A stretch of DNA of 64,000 bases from Chamaecyparis obtusa. Lineage: Eukaryota > Streptophyta > Pinopsida > Cupressales > Cupressaceae. The number at the start of each line of letters is the position of its first letter. Within the stretch, counting starts at the first letter, position 1. Positions 36,441 through 48,560 of the stretch are shown one piece after another. Position numbers and translations under genes: made by a program. The notes beneath the pieces were generated by a model, which ran no database searches, was not told where the DNA came from, and was given only the letters and a program-made list of their open reading frames with translations. The stretch lies in assembly GCA_027943335.1 (NCBI GenBank), contig BSBK01003565.1, positions 749,001 through 813,000 on the forward strand, in the 5' to 3' direction.

Positions 36441-36766
36441 AGGATTGATACTCCTAAGTTGATAGATATTATTGAAAGACCTAGACCAGAGTTTAAGAAA
36501 CATCCATTCAAATCGATGGAAAAAGATCGAACGGGTGCCCTAGCTAGTGTGCCCTATGGTGTTCTGCAAATAGAGGATGTTAGAACATTTATTCATTGCA
36601 AGTAGGAAGACCTAGGATTGGGGAATATATGAACAATATAATAAGTTATGTGATGATAACTTAGTATTGAAGGATGGGCATAAAAGTATAGCCAACAAAG
36701 TTTTTCATCATGCAGTCAACTACCTCGATGAATTTGAATATGATTAGGTCAAGTATGTTCTAAGTG
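36441..36766 (+). pseudogene. unidentified coding remnant
   Basis: A readable protein segment without recognised family. It reads RIDTPKLIDIIERPRPEFKK and then FKSMEKDRTGALASVPYGV to TAG at 36603, with frame continuity after it (EDLGLG). After a frameshift near 36625 it continues YEQYNKLCDDNLVLKDGHK, VFHHAVNYLDEFEYD, a TAG at 36744, and VKYVL. Composition and continuity across lesions argue for a formerly translated sequence. It ends where the Tat-type LTR begins (36765), so it was probably the target of that insertion. It could be transposon-derived or a host gene fragment. Confidence 0.45.
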
Positions 36767-37840
36767 TAATCACCAAAAATTTGTCTACTAAAACCTAAGC
36801 CCCTAATTTGATCAAATTGCGTTAATAAAAGTTCTAAAGTTCAAAGGCATAATTACTAGTCATGAACTTGAATAATCTCCCTTGCACAACTAAATTATTT
36901 CTAAAAATCAAGCTCAAATCATTTCTAAAGTCAAATATTTGAAATCATTTAATTGTCAAAACCTTACTTTTAATATAAAGTGCTAGCACTTTTATTAAAA
37001 GAACCCATTCCTCACATTGGTGTGCAACTTAATCTTGATTAAATGGCAATTAAAAAGGGATTTTCTATTTTTGTCTTATTCTCCAATCAAGCTTGGCCAA
37101 TCAAATGCTCTTGGATCCTCTCACATGGATTGATATCCCTCACCACTCATCTCTACCTAACATCATTTTCCTCTTAATCTCCACCATCCATTCTTGAGGC
37201 ATTTTCTTTAAAAGGAATCTCTCCTTGGCTCAAAGGGTTCCATCTTTTACATTTTGGGTTCCAATCTCTTGTCATTTGTGAGATCCATCTTTTTTGCATC
37301 TTTAGAAGATTATTCAATTTTGGGATTCCATCTTATTGCATTTTGAATTACTTTCTCTTGTAGTTTGCATTTCACTATAGTGATCTTGTGTCATTTCCAT
37401 CTCATCTTTGTACTCTTAGTTAGGTCATGTTATTCTCATTTCAAGAGTAATATTCATTGTTAGTTTACTTGCATCCTAGTTTACTCTAATAGTAGCATTG
37501 CTAGTGTTAGCTTAATCTTGTATTATAGCTTCATACTAATCTAGTATCATTTCTAGTTGTCTAATTTGCATATGCATCTTGATCATCATGCAATGAAGTA
37601 TTCAAGTATTGCATCTCATTCACCTTTGAATCTTCCATTTTGGAGTAGTCAAGTCACTAATCCTTCATGCCAACTTGATGAGAATTTGAAAAGGATTAAA
37701 CTTGCTTCAACTAGGAAGCAATAAGCCTCTTTTGAGAATTTAGTTGTTCATTTGATTTGAATAGTTGTAGCTAAATTTTTGAGTTAATTGTTTATTGAGT
37801 GTTGGTTACACTTAGAATTGCATACCAATTTAGAACCACA
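36765..37840 (+). mobile_element. 5' LTR of a Ty3/gypsy Tat-lineage element
   Basis: Starts TGTAATCACC and ends ACCACA just before a PBS carrying TGGCGCC, about 1076 bp. The start resembles that of the LTR-like insertion at 47421 (TGTAGACACC), and both contain CTTAATCTCCACCATCCA-type text, so they are probably related families. I found no matching 3' LTR downstream. Confidence 0.6.
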
Positions 37841-37846
37841 TATTTT

Positions 37847-37863
37847 TGGCGCCCATTGTGGGG
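37847..37863 (+). other. Primer binding site of the Tat-lineage element
   Basis: TGGCGCCCATTGTGGGG follows the LTR. TGGCGCC-type sites are characteristic of Tat/Athila gypsy elements and contrast with the tRNA-Met sites of the other elements here. Confidence 0.7.
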
Positions 37864-40366
37864 CTTGAATAAAAAATTTGCCCCTTTTCTTGCAGGTTAT
37901 TTTTGTTTATTTTCTGAAACTGTGATGATTATCATACCACATTAGTCCATATTATCGCACGATAATATGGAAATTTGATTTTATCACATGCGGTTATGAG
38001 AATCATCATATGATAATATGGAATAAGGTCTTTTATCTCTCCCTCTTCTGAGTTTTATCGCATGATATATGAACGTTGATCTTCTATTGCATGTCTTTCT
38101 AAGTTATATCATACTATCATTTAGTGTTTTCTGGTTTACTGTGTTTTATCGCATAAAAAATAGTGAGTGATTTTCAGGGTCATTTTGAGGGAATTTTTAA
38201 TTTATAACCCCTGATTTAGTGTTATCTTGCATTTGGATTTTTGTTTTGTAGCACTAACACAATTTGTTTAGGACATTTGCAGAAGAATCACTTATCAAAG
38301 GCCTTATTCTACACTTAATTTTTGAGACTCCTAACCAATTTGTGGTTCCAAGATGCTTGGAAAAGAGATACTTTGAGACTACTGATATTGTGGTGTTTGC
38401 AGGTTACCCATGTCTTCATCAACCAAATGATTATGCTTCCTTTGTTGGTTATCTAGGAACATAGCTTAATTAGGTAGATTTATTGTTTTGGGATTAAGTG
38501 AGAATTAGGGAGTATTCTCTCCTTTCTTTAGAGAGGATCAGAAACTAGACATATTTATTTGATCTTAGGCAAGTGGTCTTTTGTGGTAAATTAAGAGGTG
38601 TTTGGTGTGTTTGGGAGAAATAAGGGAATTAGGGAAGTACGCTTTTCTCCTCTTTGAGGCAGAATAAAAAAACCAAACATTCTTCTTTCTATCCATTTTC
38701 TTTATCATTTACCTTTAGAGGGCATGTTGTTGACGTAAAAATCTTGTGGGAATGACCCAAGTGGGACAAATAAAAACCATCTCTTCCAAACCACTATAAT
38801 TTTTTTGCCTTGAAGGTTAAAGCCTCAAGGATGTAGCTATTATCTATTTTGAGTCATTCATTTGTCCATAACAACACATGTAAGGAGAATGTGTAGGGTT
38901 GTGAGGCTTCAATCTTTCTTGCAAGACTACCATTATCTATAGCACTTGTAGGGATATAGGCCTCAATTCTGCTAAGCGAAACTATAAGGGATAGTTGTAA
39001 ATAAATGCCCTTACTAGATACCTTACGATAGAAGCTACTTGGTTCACCTCTGAAAGTATCATAATCTTTGTGCAAGGAAGGATCCAAGTGGATGACCCGT
39101 ATCACCTTAAGAATACACTCACTATGTGTATTCCCTTGGATGTTTTAAAACATGAAGTGGTATTAGGGAGTCTTTACGATGTGATAATTGTGAATCTTCT
39201 TTTGATCCACCATGTGCATAGTCCTTGGTAAATCCAATATCACTTTGTGTGAGGCAAAGGAATATCAATTTGTGGGCAAAGGTTTTGATACTAGCCAAAT
39301 CCTTAGGTAGATCTTGCTTGATGTGTATTCAATTATGTTAGACTAGTGGAATTCACTTGAACATATACTTGGCATTATTGATTCATACATGAACTTTAGA
39401 CCTCACAAGTGTTTGTATCTGCAAGGTTGCTTTGTCCCTTGTTGGATTGTTTGGAGACTATTTCTTGTTTACATCATTACTTTGAGAAAACTTGAAAACT
39501 TGCCAAGACACATTCTAATCATGTTGTAGAATCTGAGTTGAAATTGTCCAAATTGGTAAAAAATTCTTGAAATCAATGGTGAACTATCCAGAGTTTATTG
39601 CATCTTGTGTTGTCTAGTCTTCAAAATATGATCCTGGTTCTTGACATCATTCCTCGTTTAGTTATCTTATAGCCTCTCTGTCATTTTGATAAGCCTCTGC
39701 ATACTTGAAACTAGTTATTTCTAACTAATTGGTCCTTTGTTAGCAACTTGCTCCTCCTTGTCTCTTGTTTTGAGATCTTTGAAGTGCTCTAGCTTTTATC
39801 TCAACACCATGCTATCAAAATCAAAATTTACTAAACTTTATCGCAAGTATCACTCAGTAGGTATTCAAGCCTCAATCTCAATACCTTGTACCTAGTTTAG
39901 CTAGCTATATCAACTTAGACACAAGTATCACTCAGTAGGCATTCAAGCATCAAATCTCGATACCTTATACCTTGTCCATCTACTCATGTTAACTCTTATC
40001 AACCTATTGAGACAAAGCTATCATTATTTTCTCTTTTGACATCGGCTTAGTAACCTTGTTGCTTAAAGACATCATTCACATCTTTTCCATGCTAGTTAGA
40101 ACTCATAGCCATTACCAAAAGGCTATAGATGATCTAAAAGGGAAAGCTATTGATGATAATCTTTAACCTTCCTCTTGCAGGGAACCTTTGCATCAAGTCC
40201 CTATCAAGACTCGTGTTTATTAATCAATTACTTCCCTTAAGGATCTAGATACTACTAGAGCAACCATAATAAGCATTATTTGGAGTCTTCTTCAGATGAA
40301 GAACCTATGGAAGAAGAAATTAGGAAATTCCAAGAAGACAAACACTTTCATAAGGTAATGAAAGCT
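37864..40366 (+). pseudogene. leader and degraded 5' gag region of the Tat element
   Basis: Mostly degraded sequence between the PBS and the copia LTR insertion. It has one modest ORF (38264-38464) of unknown nature and a direct duplication at 78-bp spacing containing CAAGTATCACTCAGTAGG (39844 and 39922). At its right end it reads DEEPMEEEIRKF and HFHKVMKA up to the insertion at 40367, and the same frame appears to resume at about 41591. Confidence 0.5.
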
Positions 40367-41582
40367 TGTTGGGATTATGGAAAGATGTGTACTAAGAGGA
40401 GAGGGGTGAATTAGTACCCTTAAAACTTTTCAAATAGAATCTTTGTAAACATGAATATCACTAACTGATTGTATCAATTGCATTTAACATACATCCAAAA
40501 CATAACTAAATTACAAATGCATGTAATCTAATCAATAAACCATTCATGAAACTTCATACATATAACTCAAGTATTTTGGTATCGCAGAAACCCTTGGTAG
40601 AAGGTAAAAACCATGGTGGGGATGACACCCACAAAGCTTCACTACTATAGTAACAAAGTTTTTCGGTTAAGTATACAAAGATTGTGATCACTTCTGGTGA
40701 TCTTACCCTGTTAGGAATAACAATGAGATCAACTAGATCTACTTGGTTAAAATATTTTAGCAACACAGACAAGTGTGCACTCAGTTAAAATATTTATAAT
40801 AGAATTGTTAAGTTCACTTTGTTAAGAGATTTAAAGTCCTCTACAATGGTTAAAGAGTAACAGTGGGATTTGATCTATAAATAACAAATTAAACCTTTCC
40901 TAATTCAGATTTGTAAAGTACTTATCTATTATCACCTTAATGTGATTGATTTCCTCAATGAATACTACTTGATAGCCTTATGTTCTTGATAAACTGAATA
41001 TTCCTTCAATGCTTTGTCAATCAAAACCCTATCTGATCTTTAGATGTCTTCCATTGTGACAGCTACTACGTGTGTGATCCATGTCAAAATGACATCCTTA
41101 CAAATTTATATCAAACTGATCTTGACCTAATTAGGGTTTAACCTCTATCTTAGAAAACCTAAGATCAATGGTAGAAATGAATAACCTATATTAACATTAC
41201 ATAGGAATCATCAACAACTTAATGATTACATCCATATTAAATTTTGTGTCGATCTTTGTAAATCATTTTCTTAATTGGTGTAAACCATTTGCCTTGTAGT
41301 TTGTGTCATTCCAAACTTCTGTCATTTCCTATTTCACTCAGTGTATACTACATTCATCGCTCAGTAATTAACTGGTGCTCAGTTCTTATAAATGCTTGGT
41401 AAATATTTTTCTTGGTGCTCGGTGATCATCAGGATCGATAAGAGTGCTCAATCAAAGCTGTGTTCGGTTAACTTAGTGATCCACCATGTGTTCTACTTGG
41501 TGTATAGGATCTGTATATTGACCGATTGTCTTGTCTTGTCTCCTTTATCAACTATATGACTGAAAGATACTAATGACAACCA
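40367..41582 (-). mobile_element. solo LTR-like copia insertion in the Tat gag
   Basis: On the minus strand it starts TGGTTGTCATTAG and ends TCCCAACA, about 1.2 kb. Near its minus-strand 3' end it has the same CTAATTCACCCCTCTCCTC-type text as the other copia LTRs. Removing it lets the gag reading HFHKVMKA continue into LFRSNKAIMNQDKDR. Target-site duplication is uncertain: AAGCT on the left against ATGCT a few bases to the right, with one mismatch. Confidence 0.6.
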
Positions 41583-41585
41583 TTA

Positions 41586-43198
41586 ATGCTTTTTAGGAGT
41601 AACAAAGCTATCATGAACCAAGACAAGGATAGATACTTTATGCATCTTGCCTCCATGGGTGTTAAGTTACCTCCTCACTTTGATGTTGAAAGGTTGATCC
41701 AAAAAGAGGAAGAATCACTCCTAACTATCCTTAACAAGCAAGTGCAAGATTTGGGATGTGAACTCATGCAACTTAGAAATGAGAAGGACCAATCTATGAA
41801 CAAATACTCTCTTGATTCTATATGTCCTTTCCCTTTTGATCGTAATCTCTGCATGCCACCATTTCCCTCTAAAGTGGAAATTCCTAAGTATGATCTAAAT
41901 ATGATGGAAATAGAGATCCTCAAGATCACGTGCGATAATTTTGTTCTCTTAGCATGGGAATTTATGCATGAACCAACATACATTATGAGACTCTTACCTC
42001 ATATTTTTGGAGGTCAATCCATGAGCTACTTTACTTCACTTGCACCAAGAATTAAGACCTTTGACAAACTTGATCAATGATTCATACATAAATACTCTTA
42101 AAAAATTCAAGACAAAGTCACCATCCTCAATCTTTGCAATATTAAGCAACACACTAGAGAGCTTTTTGTTGCCTTCCTTCATAGATGAAGAAGGATGTTT
42201 GCTAGATACCCGAGACAGATACCTAAGATTGAAAAGATTGATATATTCATTAACACCTTGGTACCTGAGATGAATTATGTACTCCAAATACAAACCCACT
42301 ATATTTTTTACAAATTGGTAGAGGCTTCCATCTGTGTGGAAGATGTTCTTGTAAATAAGGGAGAGATTAGCATCTAGAAGGATCACAAATCCTTAAATAA
42401 TAATCATAACAAAGACAAGAAAGAAAATTGGAATAAAACCAAATATGTGGTAAATGATATTATAGTGGGTAATACCACTAGAAAACCTAAGGAATCATCT
42501 TTTAACCTCTCTAGCATTATTCAAGAAACCAAGGTAGACAAGCCTACCTTCTCAAATTGAAAACTTGGTCATAATCATCACAAGGATAAACCTTGGATAC
42601 CTAGGCCTAAGCGTGAATTTACTCCTCTAGGAGAATCTCTTGAGGATGCACTCAAAAATCTCTTGGCTAATAAAATCATAACCTTGCCTGAAAATTCTAA
42701 GCCATATGGACCAGAAATCAAGTCAAAATGGTGGAATGACAACCACTCTTGTGAGTTCCATCGTAGCAAGGGTCATAAAAAAATGACCGCATGAAGCTTA
42801 AACACTTGATCCAAGACCTCATTGATAATAAAACAATCGTTGTAGTTGGAATTCAAACTAACACTGATCACAAGGCATTCAAGGATCCTTTTGTGAAATA
42901 TGAGAAAGGAGAATCATCTAAACCCAAAGACAACAAGGTCAACTATGCTTACACTGATAATAAAAATATTATTCATGTGCTTGAATCATCTGACCTATCT
43001 ATCAATGTTATCAAGATCAGAGACCAATCTAAATATAATTTTTCTAATGTTGTAACCCAATCACAAGGCAAAGTCACTTTGCAAGGGGTAGGTCCTTCCT
43101 CCTCTTCCAAACAACTAGTTGCCCTAGTTCTCAAACTTGAATCAAACAAAAAATTGGCATCATCATCCTCTTCAAATAACTACATCCTAGTTGATTAA
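41586..43198 (+). pseudogene. gag: gag of the Tat element (broken)
   Basis: An open stretch at 41586-42080 carries a Tat/Athila-type gag core: PFPFDRNLCMPPFPSKVEIP, then YIMRLLPHIFGGQSMSYF and PRIKTFDKL. The core continues out of frame to about 42377 (RYPRQIPKIEKIDIFI). A second block at about 42590-42830 reads FTPLGESLEDALKNLL and CEFHRSKGHKK...RMKLKHLIQDLID, the usual C-terminal gag segment with a degenerate Cys/His motif. The ORF 42791-43198 completes it. Several frameshifts and stops make it non-functional. Confidence 0.7.
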
Positions 43199-43328
43199 TT
43201 GCAACGTACCTCAACATAGATATCAATCTTTGAGTTTCTAAAAATCTCTCCTACACATAGAGATCCTAGAACAAGCTCTCTTGGCATAAAATGTATCCAA
43301 GGAATTATATGTTGATAAGTTTTAGTCC

Positions 43329-43706
43329 ATGGTTGGTCATATCATTTCTCCTCATTACCTAAAATTCTATGAAGAAGACAAAAATTCTATTAACCACCCT
43401 CATAACAAACCCCTTCACATCGAAGTTCTTATCCATAAGCATAAAGTGAAACACATTTTGATAGATGGAGGTGCAAGTTTGAACATTTTCACTTTTAATC
43501 TTGTGAAAGATATAGGTTTGTATGAACAGGCTATTGATCCTCAGCGAAAGATAACAATAAAATCTTATGACGAGGAAGAGAGATCCTCCAAAGACATGGT
43601 GGTACTACCTATTTGTGTGGGTCATATTGGTACTACAATATTTTACTTGACCAACCTTGGATTCATGACATGCAAGAAGTACCTTCAACTTACCATCAAT
43701 GTGTGA
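43329..43706 (+). pseudogene. pol: aspartic protease of the Tat element
   Basis: Retropepsin-like segment. HILIDGGASLNIFTFNLV has the catalytic triad as D-G-G-A at about 43464-43475, a variant common in Tat/Athila proteases in place of DSGA/DTGA. It is followed by [17 protein letters not shown]. The ORF ends at 43706 and continues in another frame, so at least one frameshift follows. Confidence 0.65.
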
Positions 43707-43878
43707 AGTTTCCTCATAGTGGAATAGAAGTAACTATACCTTATGATTCTCCCCACTCTTGCAACAACATGAAGCAAGATGACAACATGGTCCCACACAA
43801 TAAAGAAAGCCTAAAAAATTAAGAAAATGAGGAAGCTAGAAAGGCTACCATGACTAAGCTACTACAGTTCATGAAGGA

Positions 43879-44115
43879 ATGGGAATGATCAGAGAAAAAA
43901 TATCCCTTGAGAAAGAAAATGAAGAAAAAGTTTTCTTGCAATGGCTTTATAGGGGAGAAGAGCCAGATCAAGAAGTCAAACATGTGGAAACCTCCCTAGA
44001 AAAGTATGGAAAAGGACATCAATTGATGAAGCAAATGGGCTATGATGGAAACGGGTCTCTAGGATAAGGAAAAGGAATTTTTGAACCTTTACATTCTAAG
44101 TTCCAAAGTTCTAAA
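43879..44115 (+). pseudogene. G-patch domain segment of the Tat element
   Basis: The reading at 44002-44085, KYGKGHQLMKQMGYDGNGSL, then GKGIFEPL after an in-frame TAA, has the Gly spacing of a G-patch (RNA-binding) domain. It lies between protease and RT. G-patch domains are known in some retroviral and retrotransposon polyproteins at a similar position. The element is broken, so no function is expected now. Confidence 0.55.
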
Positions 44116-44893
44116 GGAAAAACTGGTGTTGGATACTATGAGAACTAATTTAATACATCTTCTACAAATAGTCCTATATTCAATAGATTAGGAGATTCAG
44201 ATGATTAGTATGAAGAAGAGATTATCCCTATGCATTATGAAATATTTCTTCACATACAAACCGAAAATCTAGAATATCAGAGAGAACCATACTTACCTAT
44301 GAACACAACAAAACCACAGGTAGCAGAAAATGTTACTTCTTAGAATGAATCCCAATAGGAATCAGTTAATGAGCATGATAAAATGGGGCTACATGACAAT
44401 AAGCATCAACAAGAAAGTCCTTCAAAAGCCCAACACCCTAACTGGGGGCAGCTGGTAGATATTGCTCATATCTTAGAACTTACCTTGATTCATGAATCTA
44501 TTAGTAGAAGGAAGACAACCTATGTCACCTTGTATGCTTATGTTGACTTATGGAGAAATCTCTCATATCACTTCTTAATTTATCACTAGAAACGGATAAC
44601 CAAATACTTACTCAAGCAGCTAAAAATTGGGAAGATGAAGGAGAAGCTCCCATAACTCTTGCACAATATTTAGATAGATCTAATGATATTCAAATTGACT
44701 CTCATGTATGAGTGGGAAATAATTCATGATGCTATAATATATATTGAGATTGATGTTATTCAAAAGTACACACCCACTTTTGAGAGAGGAAATAACTCTG
44801 GTACGCAACATGCAGAAGAAGGAAATTCAAAAAAATTACGCCATTGAGCCTAGCATGGTTTCTCCTACCTAAATTGAACAAGAAGAAGAGTCA

Positions 44894-45004
44894 CCTACTC
44901 CTCAAAGAATGGTCTTTCTTCAGAACAACTGTTGGAAGTTTTGGACAATACCTACTCCTCAAAGAATGGTCTTTCCTAAGAACAACCATTGGAAGTTTTG
45001 GACA
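44894..45004 (+). repeat. 57-bp in-frame tandem duplication in the Tat pol region
   Basis: The unit beginning CCTACTCCTCAAAGAATGG occurs at 44894 and 44951. 57 bp is 19 codons, so the duplication keeps the frame. Confidence 0.8.
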
Positions 45005-45049
45005 AGATATATAATTGAAATGATACCTATGAGGACATTTCTTGAATGA

Positions 45050-47100
45050 ATGGTTGTGCATGAACGGGAAGAAGATCCATGCACTAGGAATAAGCCAAGC
45101 AGGTTAAGTTCACATAATACTTATCGTGACTCTTCTAGCAATCCTAGGATGACTCGCAATGTAGATAACTCTACAGAGGGTAACTTTTTGGACCTCTCCT
45201 CAACATTCATGAATGATGATGATGATGATGATGATAATGTTATGTTCTCCCTTGAGCCAGTTGAATCCTTATCCCTAGTTCATCTTGAGCTTATTGATTG
45301 GAACACTACCAAGCCTATAAACATGTTGTCCTTTTCAAACAACTATGACCTATCCTATTACCTTAATTCTATTGAACCTATCCGCTATTCTGTCAGTGCA
45401 AGGAGCATACATAGGGTAGTGGGGGATATCAAGTATCTCAGTCCTAAAATATAAAATAAAAAGAAAAGAAGATCTGGTGGTGAAAACCACTTAGTGGTAG
45501 TATCTGATTGTAAAATAGTAAAAATAAATGATGAATCCAATGGTGAAAACCTCCTTGAGGTGCTAGTAGATGGGATACTTGATATCCTTCCTATCCATTT
45601 CCAAGAGAGAACATCAGTTTTGATGGAGCCTACACAATAGGTTAATTTGGGAATAGTTGAGTTGCCATAGATCATACACCTTGCACAATCTCTAACTGAG
45701 GAAGAAAAGAAATGCTTTATCCAATTCTTGATGAGAAAAAAAATTAACTTTGCATGTTCATATTTTGATTTACCTGGGTTGGACAAAAACTTGATTGTGC
45801 ATCACTTATCTATTACTCCAAGTGTAAAATTGGTGAAACAAAAACTAAGAAAGATGCATGCACACATAGCACTATTGGTAAAAGTAAAATTGGAGAATCT
45901 ATTAATAGCTACTTTTATTAGGCCAATTGATTATGATGAGGGAATTTCTAATATTGTACCTATTTCTAAGGATGACAAGTCAATCAGAGTGTGTACAAAC
46001 TTTCATGATTTGAACAAAGCTTGCCTAAAAGATGATTTTCTACTCTCTAACATAGACATGATTTTGGACTTAATAGTTGGGTACCAAATTTACTCTCTAA
46101 TGGATTAATTTTTCAGTTATAATCAAATCATAATAGCACCTAAAGATCAGGATAAAATGGCCTTTACTTGTGCATGGGGAATGTTATGTTGGAATGTAAT
46201 GCCTTTTGGGTTGAAAAATGCTAGTGCAAATTATCAAAGAGCTATGATGAAAATCTTCCATGACATGATGCATAAGAGTATGGAATAATGTGTGGATGAT
46301 ACTTTAGCAAAATCTAGAACAAGGAATACTCACCTCATTGACCTAGACACGATTTTCAATAGGATGGAACAATTCAATCTTAGGTTGAATCCAAAAAAGT
46401 GTGCGTTCAGTGTCACATTCGAAAAAAATTTAGGATACATTGTATCAACTAGAGGAATAAAAGTATATTTGGCTAAAATAAAAGCAATACTCAAGATGCC
46501 ACCTCCTAAGAATATCAGACAAATGAGAAAGTTACAAGGAAATATGCAATCTATTAGAAGGTTCATTTCACATGTAGCAGACAAAGCACAACCTTGTACA
46601 AAGACTCTACATAAGGTTGTGACGTTTAAATGGAATGAGGATTGCAAGAAACATTTCTAGAGAATCAAAGAATATCTAGCTAAACCTTCAATCCTTATGG
46701 CTAATATTTTAGCCATTGCTAGATATCTGGGGGTTGTATTAGCACAACATGATGAACAAGGAAGAGAAAGAGTTATATATTACATCAACATAACTTTGGT
46801 CTCATATGAGCTTAACTACACCATTTTTTAGAAATCTTGTCTTGCAGTAGTATTTGCTTCTCATAAATTCAAACACTACATGCAAGCACATTTTGTCCAA
46901 TTGATCACAAAGATTGATACATTAAAGTATCTATTGAGAAAATAAAATCTTTCAAGAAGGTTAGAAAAATGGTTCATGATTCTTAGTGAATTCAATATAA
47001 CATACGTTGATCGGAAAGTAATCAAAGGATAAGTTTTGACCAACTAGTTGATGCACTTTTATAGGATATAAGACCTTTGATCATGCCAGAATTCCCAAAT
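45050..47100 (+). pseudogene. pol: reverse transcriptase and RNase H of the Tat element (broken)
   Basis: The linker ORF 45050-45454 has a (GAT)n stretch near 45210-45235. RT begins about 45780 (GLDKNLIVHHLSI) and runs through RPIDYDEGISNIVPI, RVCTNFHDLNKACLKDDF (near 45990), then MPFGLKNASANYQRAMMK (near 46200), and the YxDD box as CVDDTLAKS after a stop at 46286. The thumb region FNRMEQFNLRLNPKKCAF to FISHVADKAQP is open at 46292-46660. A Ty3-type RNase H follows (LGVVLAQHDEQGRERVIYY near 46730, LAVVFASHKFKHYMQAH near 46850). Many nonsense changes show it is old. Confidence 0.75.
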
Positions 47101-47130
47101 GAATCTATTTTGTACTTGACTAACCATACA

Positions 47131-47420
47131 TGGAAAATGTACTTCAACGGTTCTTTCACTCAATAAGGTGTGGGCGCCGCTGTCCTGTTCATTACACCAC
47201 AACAGCACAAGATTCCTAAGGCCTACAAGATGATTTTCCCTTGCACAAACAACACAGCTAAATATGAAACCCTAGAAAATGGCTTAAAGTTGGCAATCAA
47301 ATAGAAATTTGAAGAGCTACATATTTATGGTTAGTCTTAGCTTTTCATTAATCAGATCAATGATGAATATCAGACTAAAGATGAAAAGTTGATACCATAC
47401 AAAAGGATGATTGATGATAT
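47131..47420 (+). pseudogene. pol: archaeal-type RNase H (aRNH) of the Tat element, 5' part
   Basis: MYFNGSFTQ, GVGAAVLFITPQQHKIP and NNTAKYETLENGLKLAI are typical of the additional RNase H that marks the Tat lineage; the first catalytic Asp is Asn here. The reading MIDDI at 47408-47420 is cut by the insertion at 47421 and resumes as FIAYRY from 48565. Confidence 0.65.
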
Positions 47421-48560
47421 TGTAGACACCTAAAATTATCCATTTGCATTCTAATATTAATTTTTATTAATATTCTCCCTTAACATTATAGTTGATTTTA
47501 ATTAATTACATATATTGTTATATTCCTCTATTTATTTAATTAAATAAAGTCATTTTTTATTTGTATTTAAATTTTATTTGAATACTTTAATATATTGAAT
47601 TTAATTTAATATATTATCCCTCTATTTCCCTTTATAAAATAAATCTTATTTATTTTATTCCTCCACTAGCTTAAAAATTCTTCTAAACTATGCTTAAATT
47701 AAAATCATTTTAATTTAACCACTTTTCCCCTTTTTCTAAACTTACATTTTTCTAATATTCCTCTAATCTCAATTAAAAGGTGGAATACCTTTAAACATGT
47801 TCACAGTCACCTTTTCCAAGGTGGCCACCTCTCCATCTTTTTTCTCCACCAATCACTTTAAATTTCTCTTTCCCTCTAAAAGTGAAGTTTGACTTTTGCC
47901 ACTTCACCTTTTTCAAACCCTACCTAACATTCTTTTGCCTCTTAATCCTATCCACTCATTTATTTTTTCATCTTCATCTTAGCCACTCCTCTTTTGCCTC
48001 TTAATCTTGGCCATCCATTATTTTGCTTCTTAATCTCCACCATCCAATTCTTTTCAATTTCTATAAAAGGAGGCCTCACTCCTCATTTTAGGGCTAGGTT
48101 CATTTTCTTCTTAATCTGTTAGCTCTTGCATCTTCTAGCATTATTAATCATTCTAGTTCTTTTCTTCATAGCAATTTATTATTATTCTTAGATCTTAATC
48201 TTGTTGCATTATCATAGATCTTAATCTTATTATCATTATCATTATCTTGAATCAATCTTGCATCAATCTAATCTTTATCATTTGTGAAGCTTGGGACAAG
48301 TTCCTCATACTTGTTCTCAAATCCCTTCACCATCATCTAACTTGCATCCCATAGTTTTGTATTAGTTTTATATTTTATTTGTGTTGGGAGAGCATATCCA
48401 CATAATCTCAAAGAGAAAATCAAACAGGGCTTTGGGTGCCCTTGTTTTAGCTCATCGGAGGTTGTAATGAAAGTTACTTATTTTGTTGCATTTGAAATGA
48501 CTAACATCTAATGTGATTTTGTTTGGTGTTTTGGTGTTTTTAATTTGCAGCAAATAGGTC
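47421..48560 (+). mobile_element. LTR-like insertion with 5-bp target duplication in the Tat aRNH
   Basis: GATAT is present at 47416-47420 and again at 48561-48565. Deleting 1140 bp between them restores an uninterrupted reading across the aRNH linker. The insertion starts TGTAGACACC, like a Tat-type LTR, and has LTR-like AT- and CT-rich text with a TATAAAA near 48062. Its last bases are AGGTC, not the usual CA, so it is either a solo LTR with a changed end or carries a few extra bases. Confidence 0.7.
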
